Shown here: piece by piece, positions 34,079 to 46,009 of the stretch
Numbering within the stretch: the stretch's first letter is position 1
How the letters are laid out: each line of letters starts with the position of its first letter
DNA from: Kappaphycus alvarezii
Lineage: Eukaryota; Rhodophyta; Florideophyceae; Gigartinales; Solieriaceae
Length of the DNA: 64,000 nucleotides
Reading direction: 5' to 3'
Assembly (NCBI GenBank): GCA_002205965.3
Contig: NADL03000699.1
Coordinates: 2,701,529 to 2,765,528 of the forward strand
Translations under genes and position numbers: made by a program
Notes under the pieces: generated by a model
What the model saw: only the letters and a program-made list of their open reading frames with translations
Database searches by the model: none
Told to the model about the DNA's origin: nothing

Positions 34079-34626
34079 CCACAGTTCTACAGCCAACAAG
34101 GGGGTGGGTAATACTTGTCATTTAGAAAAATCTCAGCAAGCAGCAATCGACAAAAGAAATCAAGATGATTTGTTCGAGGATGGAAAACCGAATACAGTAG
34201 TCTCGGGATAATTGAAACTGCCTGGTTACCGGGTCTGGGTTTCAATTATCCAGATTGTTTCAATGAAAAGATTTTGACAGCGAAACGTGTCAAACGTCTT
34301 TGCTCTACAGTTTGGGAGTAAAGAAAGGGCTGAGGCATCCCTGGTAAGGAGGTTTACACAATAGACTGTACACGCTAGCAAAATCCTGCAACTTTTTTGC
34401 AGATTTCTGCAATATGTGTACCACGCATGCCAGCAGTTACATAATTTCTGTAAAATAGTTCCGAAATGATACTGAAATATGAGCAGTTACAGAGACGAAC
34501 TCTGCAAGTACTTATTGGCGCGAACGTAGTAAACACAGTAAATCCTACATTAGACGTACCAAAAATAACCCTATTTCTCCACCTTTCACTACCCATCCTT
34601 TTTATGAAACAACATGAGCACCATCT

Positions 34627-35540
34627 ATGCCCAGAATCATCAATATACCATCGCCATCCAGCATGAATCCCTCTACTCTATCTCCTTCCTTGTCCCCTCC
34701 CTCTCCTCCCCAGCCCGGCACTTCCGACAGACCCGCGCCTGAAGTATCTGTTGCGACCTCATCCTCGCCCGCGCCACCGAAGAAGACTGAGCGTAAGTCC
34801 AATTTTACCTCAAGTGATGACCTTATTCTGGTTCAAGAGGTTTCCTCTGCGAAAGCGCACATCTCGCCCATGGTGAGACAGTGGGGCGATACAGCCGGGT
34901 TGCTGAGCGCTGTAATTCTAACCCCAATTTTGAAACTTTGATTTCTTAAAAAAGCGCGCAAGACCATTTCAAAAGAGTTTTACAAGACTTTGACGTTACG
35001 GATAAGAATGATAGAGGTCTTTCGGGGACAGGAAGTGAAATAGGGGAGCTGTAACATCTGTTGGGTGACTTGTCGCAGGCAAATAAGGATTTCCTGGGAG
35101 AAAAGTTGGCAGGCAGCAAGGCATTGAAAAAGGATGAAGAAGAGAACCTGGAAGCTGGACGGGATATAATTAACAAGGCATTGAAGAATAAGAATAAAAG
35201 GAGAGCGCCCGATACTCTGGAATCAGATAAGAGCTCTCAAGGAATACGAAAATCTGGAAGTAAGAGCAGATACGAGCGACGGAATGATTGCGCTGAGCGA
35301 GATGGTGAAAGGTTTGGATAGTGCGAGGTTTGAGATTGAGCACGAGAGGATTAAACTGGAAAGGGAGCGCTTTGAGCAAGATATACTTGATCGGGAAGCT
35401 GAACGGAAGATCCGCCAAGAAGAGCGCGAGAACCGCCGTATTGAATGAAAAGCGATGCACGAATTCATGTTGATGCAAAACGACACGCGGGCGCAAATGC
35501 AGAGTATGCCTAGTCTTGTAGACAAACTTCTCGGTACCAA
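34627..35540 (+). pseudogene. Harbinger-type Myb/SANT-like DNA-binding protein with coiled-coil tail
   Basis: After a Ser/Pro-rich start, the sequence reads KSNFTSSDDLILVQEVSSAK and MVRQWGDTAGLL, the Myb/SANT-like helix set of PIF/Harbinger accessory proteins. It continues in the next frame with a DxxDR-type segment and LSGTGSEIGEL, then LGDLSQANKDFLGEKLAG, then in a third frame a long charged coiled coil (EIEHERIKLERERFEQDILD) with one TGA stop near 35448. This is the partner that directs Harbinger transposase to DNA. Two frame changes and a stop make it a pseudogene. Confidence 0.7.
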
Positions 35541-35587
35541 AAATGATAGCTCGTAGTAAACTTGCTTTTTCCTGAAATTCTGCCTTT

Positions 35588-35695
35588 CAGCCTCTCACTT
35601 GTGCTCTGAAATTGCAGAAAGTGTAGTTATAATGCGCTTGGCAGCCTCTCAATTGTGCTATGAAAATGAACAACGGGTAGTTATAATGCGCTTGG
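35588..35695 (+). repeat. Two-copy tandem repeat (54-bp unit)
   Basis: Two adjacent units begin AGCCTCTCA(A/C)TTGTGCT and end GTAGTTATAATGCGCTTGG. It lies just downstream of the Myb-like gene and upstream of a perfect hairpin. Confidence 0.85.
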
Positions 35696-35703
35696 CGTCC
35701 CGC

Positions 35704-35770
35704 CTGAGTGTGAGGAACAAAGTCCGCCCCTACGGCCCTACGGGACTGTGACTTTGTTCCTCACACTCAG
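35704..35770. repeat. Perfect 21-bp inverted repeat (hairpin)
   Basis: The arm CTGAGTGTGAGGAACAAAGT+C at 35704-35724 is the exact reverse complement of 35750-35770, with a GC-rich 25-nt loop. It sits between the convergent Harbinger Myb-like and transposase genes. It could be a two-sided terminator, a fold-back remnant or a small-RNA source. Confidence 0.85.
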
Positions 35771-35871
35771 CCTCCCCCTGCTCGTGGCTTTAATCAATCT
35801 GCGCCACCGTTTCTAACATATTGCTCTAACTGCGGCGGATCTGCTGAAAAGTACTGAGCAATACTATTAGG

Positions 35872-36945
35872 TTAAACGCAGTTGCGAAGGTTCCTTAGCA
35901 AGGCCGCGTCGATGTACAGTTTTCTATTAGCTGATTCCCCTAATGGAAGCTTCCTCTTCAAATCAACATTCCAGTATACCTTGACCTCTTTAAAGAACCA
36001 TTCAACTGTTGCAAGCCCCTTTGACATCGCCCAATTGAATAGCTTCTGTCCTTCGCTGAGATTTGACCCTGAATATGGAACCTCGAGATGAACTCTCTGG
36101 CTGTATCTGGAATCACCGTAGATGCTGTAATGAATGTCTTCCACTCGCAACAATCCAGGTAGGGTACCATCCAGTCCGCTATGAACGTATAGAGTCCAGT
36201 CATGGCGCCTTCCTTCTATAGGTCCTGAAAGGTGCATCGCCATACCACACGGTATAGTTATTGCGTGGTACTTGATCGCACGTTGTGCTTTTGTCCGTTT
36301 TATACTACTCGTTGATTGATGTTACTCCCTCCTGGTCGACTAATAGCTATGACCGTCTCATCAATAAAGCCCACAATGTTTTCCATTCCCTCTGTCTTAT
36401 TCTGTACCGCATCAGCATTGACAGCGAATCGATCCCTCCAAAATCCTCGAGTCAACCCAGGTACTATCAATCCAGCCCTTTTTGCTAAGAATTCGCCCAG
36501 CGCTTCCCAGAACATTTCTGACAGCTGCGGTAAATGTCTTCCGAATAACAGTTCTACATCTGCCCAACGGGCTGGAGATCCCATACGACGCAGTACTGCG
36601 CAAGTAGGGGCTAGTTGCATATCTGGTGGTTTCAGTGTGTCTTTTTGTCGCAGGCCACCCAATGACTGGCACCATCCGCATTATGTCCGCATGATTGAAC
36701 CGAAATAGGGACAGGCAGGCATGATCCGTTAGCTACTGAAAGAAAATAGTAAAGGGACGTCGTACTGCCTCCTCGCGCTGTTCAACAGAGTGAGCCCAAA
36801 GGATGGTGAGGAGATGGTTGCTGGCTCCAAGAGTCGTCCCTGAGGATACATGTCTCCTGGCGATAATGGGGTAAAGGGATAACCAGCTCTGGCGTCGCTC
36901 GTTGACAGTCCCAGCTGTGTAATCGCATAGTCTGCCCAGGGTCAT
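35872..36945 (-). pseudogene. PIF/Harbinger transposase (DDE_4 type)
   Basis: From 36945 down, frames read ERRQSWLSLYPIIARRHVSS, then LFRFNHADIMRMVPVIGW, CAVLRRMGSPARWADVELLF with GRHLPQLSEMFWEAL, NIVGFIDETVIAISRPGG, then HLSGPIEGRRHDWTLYVHSG, YSIYGDSRYSQRVHLEVPY and ATVEWFFKEVKVYW. These are the H-x-x-R--W, F-x-G-R--S-x-x-F, GF-D-T, GP--G-RHD and GD--Y motifs of the family. Stops and at least two frame changes make it inactive. It faces the Myb-like gene, the usual Harbinger arrangement. Confidence 0.8.
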
Positions 36946-37369
36946 GGTGGTTTGGATGCTTTCGGACTGTGCATTGGTGTTGCTGAAATTTAGAGGTAAA
37001 GTAGTCGGCGTATGTAAATTTCATAAATTGGATATTACAGAAATAAAGTATCCAAGGTTCTATTGCTGGCGATCCATGCAGAAACTAATTGCAGAAATAT
37101 TTCAGCGTATAAACTGTAATATAAATCGTTCAACTTTGAAAGAACTGGGGCAACTTGGTCTGGAGCATTAATAAGGCCATATCGGCGCGTAGCTTGTCCT
37201 GATTCCTTTTGATACTGTCCAAAACCGTAGTGGAACTCCCATATCTATCTAAAATCCACTTGAGCAGCGTCAAAACTCTCATTTGCTCTCTCAGCGGAGG
37301 TATGGGTTCCTCAGAACCATCATTCTTAGTCTCTCCTTCATCCTCAACGCAGTCATCTGTATGCAGCTA

Positions 37370-38260
37370 GTCACTCAAAATACCTTCCGATAGCGAGTCT
37401 TCGGCTACTTGCTCGGTACAATGTCCCTCACCAGAGGGGTTTAAAAGCGAGTTAATTTCAACACGCCAACCAGTTGGCAATAATAGTTGGGTTGTGAAAC
37501 TTAAATCTGAGGTTTCTTTGTTAATAAAATTGGCAATATCCATACTTGATCCTGTTTTCCTGTTAACATCAACGAGGCCAGTAGTATCCCAGCAGTTCTG
37601 AATAACACTCGAAGGTAGTTCGGTCTAGATTCTCTTAAATGTAATCATAGCTGTCAAAACGTCCATCTTGTAAACGGAATCCCGTCTCATCTGCATTAGA
37701 GATATCTTTTACGCAAAATGTTCTTAATTTCCCAAGCAGGTTCGGGGCTCTTGCTGAACCGCGGATATATCTACATCCCCAAATTCTCCGTTCGACCTGG
37801 AAAATCTCAACCCCAACGTCGCTTAAAGCCATCGAGCCAGCCATCCGAAAATTTCATGGAAAGTTTTTTGGTGGTAGGGAGCTCATCATTTGCCATCTCC
37901 AAAAGGTCTTTTCTCTTCTTCTTGATAATCAATCCATTGATATTTCGACTTGCCTTGCTTTGGTCACAGATATAACTAGATAACGCTGGTTATATTGCAG
38001 GGCAGCGTATTTTTCTAGTTCTCGTTATCTTCTGCATTTCTTTTTCGGGCTTGGCCAATAAATCGGACGACTGCTTTAATATTCGCCACACAGTTTTTCG
38101 AATGGGTGTCTCTCTGAGCTTCCATTTTTTCTTGGCCCATCCGGCCATTATCAAAGGTGTTGCTGGTTGGCACTGTTATCTCAACCGCCGCTCTTCCTCA
38201 CATATTTTCTTTTTCTGGAAGACCGTTAGCGATTGATGGCCCATGCTGCGACCTAGCAGT
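37370..38260 (-). pseudogene. Pogo-like transposase remnant (deleted)
   Basis: Minus-strand pieces in order: LTVFQKKKICEEERR and TPIRKTVWRILKQS (helix-turn-helix of pogo/CENP-B type), MKFSDGWLDGFKRRWG (the FS-GWL--FK-R motif of the second DNA-binding fold, about 37857-37812), ISNADETGFRL (the N-x-DETG start of the DDE core, near 37690), and then NCWDTTGLVDVNRK, the C-terminal end of such proteins. The middle of the DDE domain is missing, so this is an internally deleted copy. Its position inside pogo-like ends supports the element call. Confidence 0.65.
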
Positions 38261-38723
38261 CGCATCATAGACGCGGTTGATTTTGATGGGTACCTTTGGT
38301 CACTGCGGCCAACCTCAAAGATCTAATAGACGAGCAACATCCGCACATTAGTTTTACTTCACTTTAACCAAAATGCTTTGGTAAGTTTGACGTGTACACA
38401 ATATGAAGAGGGTCTAGTTGACTACTGCAGAACTGTGCTCTACAGTATTTTCATATACCGTCAGGAGTTCTAGAACAGTTTTGTAAGGGCCAGAGCCTCT
38501 TGTCTCCTATTTTTTCAAAAAAATGAGGAAAAATAGGATTTGGAGGTGTATGATAACTTGACAGCTTCTACGAAGCCCCTTAGACGATGTCTAAAGCATC
38601 CAGGTTGAGATAAATCTTTAATTTTACTTAATGTTGGCGTTCTCCCGTAGCTCTTCCTTGGATACGGTTCCAATTAAAGCGAGGTTTCAAATAAGGCGCG
38701 TTTCAATTATCCCGAGACCACTG

Positions 38724-39652
38724 CAATGCATAAAATCTCCGCAAAATCATGGCGATACAGTTTGAGAATAGAAGATACTGAAAAAGCGATGATCTCTGGC
38801 AAAAAAAAGTAACAGAGGATTGAGGTGAAATACCGCAGGTTGTGTCACCGGGTGGTGAAAATGATTGGGGCGTTGAGTACTGAATATCTATGGTGGCTAT
38901 GCCACCAAGATGTAGTGGATGAAAGACATACACTAGAGCGATGAGCTAGCAACACGCAGGACATATGCAGCCACTTCCGGCTGCATAGCACACTACAGCT
39001 GAAGTGGAGGGAAATCATCAACTAGTGATGTTAGAGGGAAACACACAGGACCGCTGCAGCCAACACAGCTTGTAAATCATTAGAAAGCGAACTGTAGACT
39101 GTGTTCCAATCGCAAATTCCTCACTCTTTGCTGCACACCATTTTCTATTTAATACGCCAGCGTACGTCTGTTTAGTAAACCATGGGGGGATCGAACTAGA
39201 CTTCGATCTCGACATCCCATTTTCATTCTGATCAGCGCTTACGAACAAAAGCGCCCAATATCGCACGGTTATATGTCATTTAGTTTAGGCCACACTTCCG
39301 ATACTGTAGGCTAATCAGGGCCGTTATATGAGTTTTTGAAATTTTGAAACATTGAAACATTGAAAACGACTATCATAATATTTTTCAATGTTTCAGTTCA
39401 GGGATCCATTCTATGAGTCCGAAAAAAATGATGTAAAAGTGGTGGAACACGGGGTAATCGTATCCGGACACTATTTAATCCCGGGAGAGCTATTCGTATC
39501 ATAAAGCAGTTGATAAAGAATAGAAGTACATATATACCAAAGCGCCCCTCATACTGCTAAGCGTCTGCGTATTGCTCGGCTCTTTCCTTGAGAAAGATTT
39601 TTCGAATACTTTTCAATAAGTAGCCTCTGTCTGGAAAAAAGATTTTTCAATC
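38724..39652. other. Spacer between transposons, with an AT-rich inverted repeat
   Basis: No gene. At 39346-39395 a TGAAACATTGAAA-type stretch faces TTTTCAATGTTTCA in inverted orientation, which might be the end of another small element. Confidence 0.4.
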
Positions 39653-40229
39653 TATGGTGCTCGTCAGAAGTATCGAATCAGGGGTATCCTCCCGACCACA
39701 ACAGACTGCACCTTGAACAGCATATCCCCAATGCTCATTTTTTATGTGCGATAAATCGCTCATTATGATGTGAGCCTCGTATTTCAGCAAATAGGAAAGT
39801 AAATACAAAAGGAACTTGACAGGCGTGTTCCAAGAGCTTATGGTAGCTTTTTCTTAGTGAAAGTTTCAGGATAATCGGCCAAAAATTGACGGAGATATAT
39901 ATCGTTGAAAAGGAGGCCTTTGGAATCTTTCGGGGGTGTCATAATAGTTGTAATGAGCGAAGAAATTTACGTCAGCGGTTCTTTTCTGTGAGCCAATGTA
40001 GTTTTTGAAAGCTGGATACCTAAATTTTTCGCCGCTTCTTCACTGCCTGAGCACCTTCTGTGTTCCCACCAGTGGAGCCACGTCGAGAGGACCTTGTTGA
40101 ACCCGTACTAGACCTCTCTCTCCAACAGTCCGACCGCCACATCCCCACTGCCCACGACTTCCGCACTGATATCTCCTCCTCTCGACCTCGCTCCATTACC
40201 CGAGCAATGCACAGAACCAGAAGCGCTCA

Positions 40230-41760
40230 TGCCTTATTTGCTACTTAAGGGCAACCTGGCAGGCACTTTGCGTTGCTCTTACTTCTTCGCATTGCGCCAA
40301 ATGTGCGAACAGCTCTTCCTAAACCCCTGGGGCACTTTCATGCAAAGATGCACACCACATGTGTTGCACTTGTACGTAGTACGTTGACCTCGGTATCCTG
40401 TGGTGTGCTAACCATAAAGGGTACAATACTTCTGCGATCCCTGTCCAGTGTAGTTCCCTTTACCGTCAAGACGACGTTTAACTACATCAGCTCTATTGAG
40501 AGAGTCAAGCCTGTAGCGTTGCTTACCATGTGCCAACCGAATAAGTCTCCTAGATTCATTGTCATCAGGAGCCTCTTGCTTCTCAGTATACTCCTCCTTA
40601 ACCTCGTGGTGCTGTAGTTGCTTCGTAGCTGGGTAGGAAACGAGCTCCTGGGTGGCATCAAAAATAAAGTCAGACATGGGTTGGATCTTGTTCAGACAAT
40701 TCCTGTAATTGTGGAGTAATCCAAAGTCTCATTTTATTGAAGCAGGTTTTGACGCTGATAGACCCTCCATGCAATAAACGCGTTCACAGCGAGTGTCTGG
40801 AGAACTTGTGATACCAACCTCTGTTCCCACTTGAAGTGCGACAACGAAAAACGCATGATTGCACGATAATGGGTAGCGCCATTAACACCAGCTTTAGTCT
40901 TGGAGTAGAAACTCCGCGCCTCATTCTTGAATAGCTTGAGAGGAACAAGGCAAGCATTATTCATCACATGATTGTCTACAATGATCCAAAAAGTGTTAGG
41001 AGTAAGCAAGAGGTTCTTTCCAGTGTTAACGAAGCTTGGGATTGTCAATTCATTGCCATAAGCCCATTCAACGAGTGGTCTGGCAACCTCAACTAGGCAG
41101 GGCTACAATTTATGACGTACTGCAGGTGGAATCCTAATCAGTACTGCATAGAGAACACTTGTGTCACCAGCAGCTAAATAGAGACAATAATCAACCTTCA
41201 TAGCAGTTGATTGAAGCATAAGCTGCCCCATTTCTTCGCTTGGGATGTAGTTCTTAAATTCGGCATCCCCTGTTTCGCACGGTATCAGATCGGAAGTCGA
41301 GCAACTTGCAGTAGGGCCAAGAGTGGACCCTGCCAATTTTGTCTTGATCTCCAAGGATGCCGACACCGACAGTTCTTGATCGGGACCTTTTGAATCAGGG
41401 CTAATCCTAGCCATGGACTTCCACTCCTCAAACTTGGAGGTGTCGATAAAAACCATACTATCTGGAGAGCAAGCCATGTAGCGTGTTTCCTTCATAGTTA
41501 ACATTCCAACTTCAAAAACAGTTTTGACCTCTGCCCGAGCTCTAATGGTACTAGCCACAAATGATTCGTTAGCAGTACCTTATTTCATTGCCTCAGTCGA
41601 GATCTTGGAGCTAAACCACCAATTCTGTAGAGAATCAAAACATTCTCAAAGAGTCTTATCCGCAACTTGACGTCCCGTTAGACCAAAAACTTCAATAAAT
41701 TCGGTGCATGACATCATTAAAGAGCTGACGTTAGTTCCAATGACATGAAACTGAAGCAAA
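40230..41760 (-). pseudogene. YqaJ-nuclease plus PiggyBac-like transposase-tail protein
   Basis: Reading down from 41760: TEFIEVFGLTGRQVADKTL, then ANESFVASTIRARAEV, VGMLTMKETRYMACSPDSMV (the G...SPD motif of YqaJ/lambda-exonuclease-like nucleases), SASLEIKTKL (the E-x-K of PD-(D/E)xK), MGQLMLQSTAMKVDYCLYLA (the Q--QQ-like helix). After one stop the same frame reads LTPNTFWIIVDNHVMNNACL, then SKTKAGVNGATHYRAIMRFS, KWEQRLVSQVLQTLAVNAFI, like the GVD--D--...KW-----L----NA end of PiggyBac/IS4-like transposases. The next part has Cys/His pairs (YCTLYG, YKCNTCGVHLC) like the PiggyBac C-terminal ring. Four or more stops make it a pseudogene. Confidence 0.6.
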
Positions 41761-42089
41761 AAGAACCAATACGCACATCGCTGTCCCAGTGTCAACACTT
41801 TACAAACAGACCCATCTTGGCCTCTGCTGCCAACTTCAACTTCTGAATGGTATCATCTTTGTCTTCAGTTCCACTGAACAGTATGTTCTGGAGCGAGAAA
41901 CTTGGTTGGGGGACTGAAATCAAAGTGTGTAGACTTTCTTTCATTGTTTGGAGAATCACGTACATAAACGTCAGAATCTTGCTAAACTTTTCAGTGCTAT
42001 GTTAACGTACTGCCACAGCCGTCGCTCTATTATGATTAGCACTGGTGTACTCAGCTCAGCCAGCACTTTCGGGTGATATGTATAGAAAA

Positions 42090-42493
42090 ATATACGCATA
42101 TGCTTCTTGCGCGCATGTTATACCATACTGTAGTCCTCGCCTTTGCACCCTTTTATGAGGGTGTAATTCCACTCTCTCTATACAGTAGGTATTCCATTGA
42201 TATTTATATCTATTTAAAGCCTATATAGGCCACAGAATCTTTAGATATTTGCTACTGTAGATATTTATGGATACTCTGGAAAGACATTTATACGAGTAGA
42301 CACAGCTTCCCGCACATACTAGCGCTAGTCGACGGTGCCGGGATTGTGTATAAGTAGTGCAACTGCCGCAATCCGGTGAGTAAAGGGAGCAAACAAATTC
42401 ATGGACCTTCAACTCAGACTCTGCTAGAAAAATAACTCTGCTATTTTCAGAGTCTCCCGCACGCGCCACTCTGCTTTTTACCTTGTAATTCAC
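42090..42493 (+). repeat. 5' LTR of Copia element 2
   Basis: Starts ATATACGCATATGCTTCTTG and ends CCTTGTAATTCAC. Directly afterwards comes AACAAACCGGATTTA; CCGGATTTA is also found just after the 5' LTR of Copia element 3, a candidate primer-binding site. Confidence 0.88.
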
Positions 42494-43054
42494 AACAAAC
42501 CGGATTTAGTCGTGGTTTGAGGTTTTTCAAAAATGAGTTCCTGCACAATCCAGTAAGACTAATCCTACCGGTTACGGTTTACAGCGTTGTTTAGAGCTAC
42601 GCGTAAGTGTGCAAATTCTAACCATGCGATTACCTCTTTTATTCCCTGAACACTTGGTAGTGCCCGAATACCAACCGGAAAGCCCCGTAATGCCCCGCCC
42701 TGTGCCAGACCCTGGGCTAGTTGCGTCTAGATCCAGACCGGACATAGTGATTTTCGTTCAACTGTCCCATAGCTCCCTTTGTGTGGTTACGAGCCGCCAA
42801 CAGCAGCAATTGCGCCAAGTTGACCGTCACGCTCCCAGACCGCTCCCGAATCTCTACTATCTCTCTTCTGCTACAACTTTTCATCAATCTGGCCAATCAG
42901 ACTGAGTTGAAAGCAATCCAAAATTGCCAAGCAGAACCAAGAAAACCCCCACTTCCAATAATATTTTGACTCTTGTGATATCTTAGACCAATAAGAACGC
43001 ATATTTGTAGCAATTAACAATCAGGTCTCAGCGGATAAGGGAAGAGCCACTGAA

Positions 43055-43438
43055 ATGGTGACAAGTGGAATTCGAAAAAACCCTATTTTGAATCAAGTTC
43101 CAGACCACAATCAGAAGCTACCTCGTGTTGTACGTATGCCGCGTACGCCACCAAACGGATTCAATGGATTGTTGGCCGGAAAAGAAGGTCTTCCGCCGAT
43201 TCAAGAGCGCCGTAAGCAAGAGCCACGCCTCGCCTACCGAGCGGGGGTTACTAAGAAGAATTCATTGCAAATGTCTAAGGCGAAGAAGCACTGTAAGCTG
43301 TGCGACTTCACCTGCAACAGCCAGAAGACATTTCTGGACCACTGTCTTAGCCTTAAGCGCTTGAATAGCCGTGCTATCAAAAAGGACCCACCTTACTATA
43401 AGACTTGCTCCAAGAGCTTCGAAAGACGCTCTCACTAA
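43055..43438 (+). pseudogene. C2H2 (JAZ/zf-met type) ORF of Copia element 2
   Basis: A 127-codon frame from ATG 43055. A basic region precedes CKLCDFTCNSQKTFLDH, the C-x2-C-x12-H part of a JAZ-type zinc finger, but the last His is lost (SLKRLNS). The second finger (YYKTCSKSFERRSH) has lost its first Cys and is cut by a stop. It is the decayed counterpart of the intact ORF at 62688-63437. Confidence 0.8.
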
Positions 43439-43790
43439 GAGCGCCACCTTAGTGGAAAGGCCCAAGAGGCCCTACTGGCAGATAGCCTTTAGTACAAGTC
43501 TACCTGCGCGACTGAATCTAGTGCAATAAATTTGGAATTTATTTCAAAAAAATCCTTTGCAGATAAAAAACTGAAAAAAATTTGAAAAATTGAAAAAATC
43601 TCAGAGAACAGCACGCTGCACTTGAAGGGACAAAAATCCCCCCTAAAAGTTATTTTAAGCCTGAATGTACACGTGTAATAAGAACTAGATAAAGGCACTC
43701 AAAAATGAAGAAAACAAAAAATAAAAAAATAACGAAAGAAAATACGTAAAGTGGAGGAATTAAGTAGACTCTTTCCACATACGGAACAGA

Positions 43791-45340
43791 ATGCCGTTTG
43801 GTCAAGGAATCGACCAGTATAACGACGTCCAGCGCGGGTTCGCGGAGCGTGTTCGTGACTATGAAGCATCTACCACTCTGAACGGTTCAGCCCTCATGGA
43901 TCTCATCTCGGCCGACTATCCCCCTACACTACTCTTTGGTCCGTTCATGCTCTCTAATACGACATTATTAGGCAAGCTTTTGGACTTTATTAAGAAAAAG
44001 GGAATAAACCCAGTGTCACATGAGTTGGGTATATTCTTCGAAACAGTTGCGTCACATATATATTCCAATGGTGATCTCTTGACCGCCCTGAGAAGCATTG
44101 ATTCCCATTTATCTATAGGTAATCTGCAGCCTGCGGGAAGTAAATCGGATCAAAGAGTGTCCAGCGGCAGTTTTACTGGCTAAGGTCACCTATCTGAGAA
44201 CAAAATATATAATTATATGTCTCAGAGATTCAGAGAAGAAAGCAAAACATTCTCTGGGGCCCTAGGCGAATGTTGGAATAATTATCTCTCGGAGTACGTC
44301 TAAGCTTGTCAGGGCAATTCTTTTACGCCACCTCAACACCTTAAATGTCTACACCACCTGCTTACCGGCAACGCAAAACGTTTCTACAATCAGCACATGA
44401 AGGGAAACTTCCACGACTTCCGTCAGGCCATCAAAGTTTTACACGAAGAATATTACCCGGCATCTCGCCAGAACCGCATAACCCTGTACCTTCAAAGCCT
44501 GAGAGTTAGCCAGTTCCTTACGCCTGACTGCAATGTAAGTGAAGACATTGAAAAGGTTCATGAAGAGATATCGAGACTTACACCCCAAGCCCCAGAACAC
44601 GCGAGATCTGAGAGACAAAAAGCGAAGTACTTTCAATCCTCTAATATTAGATAATCCTGGACTCAGGATGCTTGCAGTCGGGCAAACACAGGTGATCTTC
44701 ATTACCAAGGCCTCTACAGCCAGCTGATCGCCGCCGTGCAGTCCGAACAGGAAGATAAATTGGGACGAATGGGGGTTCAAAAAAGTCTTCCTTTTTCTTC
44801 TGTAAATGAGATAGATCCAGTGCTGCGCGGTAGATTTTCTGAGACTCTCTATAATGGACAGGGACGCTATGGTCGAGATCCCAACAATGTCCGTAGGAGC
44901 CATAGATATGAAACGCATGGTAAGTCACCGACGCTGTAAAAGCAAATGCTGAACTTCGATAGGAGTTCTAGGGAGGAATCAGTGGCAATCTAGCAAAATT
45001 CGCTGCTGGGGATGTGGTCGTCCCGGGAACAAAGTCTCTGATCGCCCCAAATCCCTCTTCCAGAATTTTGCTCCTAAGTTACAATATTACCAAAAGAAGT
45101 TCTCGAAGGATCCTGCGAAGGCCTCGAAACGGGTTCTCTTTGGGCTTTGCGCCGAGTTAGAGAAACAAAATATTGATGACGATAGTACTGATAATGATGA
45201 CTCGGAAAGTAATGAGTCCCAGTCCGCTGAAGATTTCTTTATGACATCATGGATAGCGATACTGACTCAAACGACCTCGGCGGGCACATGTCACAAGATA
45301 GTTTACATGAAGAGTCCGATAACGTGCAGGAGTAATTTTT
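43791..45340 (+). pseudogene. Gag of Copia element 2
   Basis: Frames read MPFGQGIDQYNDVQRGFAER (ATG 43791), then LHHLLTGNAKRFYNQHMKGN and EDIEKVHEEISRLTPQAPEH, and a zinc knuckle start CWGCGR near 45003. All match gag of Copia element 3 piece by piece. Stops occur at about 44183, 44300, 44654 and later. Confidence 0.88.
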
Positions 45341-45358
45341 TTTCACGATTCTCCCGTT

Positions 45359-46000
45359 TTGGATCACCAGATCCCTCCTTATCGAATGTACTGGGGTATT
45401 TTTGGAGAGGAATACTCAGATAAGCCGATGTACCCCTACGAAACGGCAAACTGTGAAAAATTCGGAATAAACGCTCCAAATGGAGTTATCTTGCGCCCCT
45501 TGACTCGAAAAATGAAGAGAGATCAGAAAAATCAGGACATCTTCCGCTCAGATCCAAACGTATTCGAGACACTAAATTCCACCACCGAAGGGATCAGAAT
45601 GGGGAGCGGCGCGGAGGGATTTCACGGAATGTGTCTCCATATTGGGGCTCAAAATCCGTCATTGGGAAAGCTCAAGCTAATGCTTACTGTAGATCTGTGG
45701 GAATCATATTCAAAAGACGACGCAGAACACCCATTTCAAATTTGAGGATGGCGTTTTCACGAGTATCGGTAAAATACCCATAAGGATGCCGACCCCAGAT
45801 GGCGGAATCATATGCATCAAAGTAGCCGCGGTCGGTGCAAACATACCGTTACTGATCGGACTAGAGATACTCTACTCACAAAAACTGATTGTCGATAACG
45901 TCTATAACGTACTTGTACCGAAGTCAGCAAATTGGAAAATGCCAATTGCACGAAAGAGAAGGCACCTGTACGTCGAGTGGGATTTTAGTAAAATACTGTT
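45359..46000 (+). pseudogene. Protease of Copia element 2
   Basis: Reads EGFHGMCLHIGAQNPSLGKL, where the active-site DTGA of the sister element is HIGA, then IPLLIGLEILYSQKLIVDNV. The catalytic Asp is lost. Confidence 0.8.
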
Positions 46001-46009
46001 GATAAGGAC

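Larger units (their letters stand above)
34195..38723. mobile_element. Pogo-like DNA transposon with nested or captured Harbinger genes
   Basis: Inverted ends of 23 bp match at 22 positions: CAGTAGTCTCGGGATAATTG plus AAA at 34195-34217 and its reverse complement at 38701-38723. The CAGT...TTAT-like end is typical of pogo/Tigger elements. Inside, the right part (about 38250-37370) carries minus-strand pogo transposase remnants, while the left part (34627-36945) carries PIF/Harbinger genes. Either Harbinger inserted into pogo, or the element is composite. The expected TA duplication is not clear (TA on the left, CA on the right). Confidence 0.65.
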
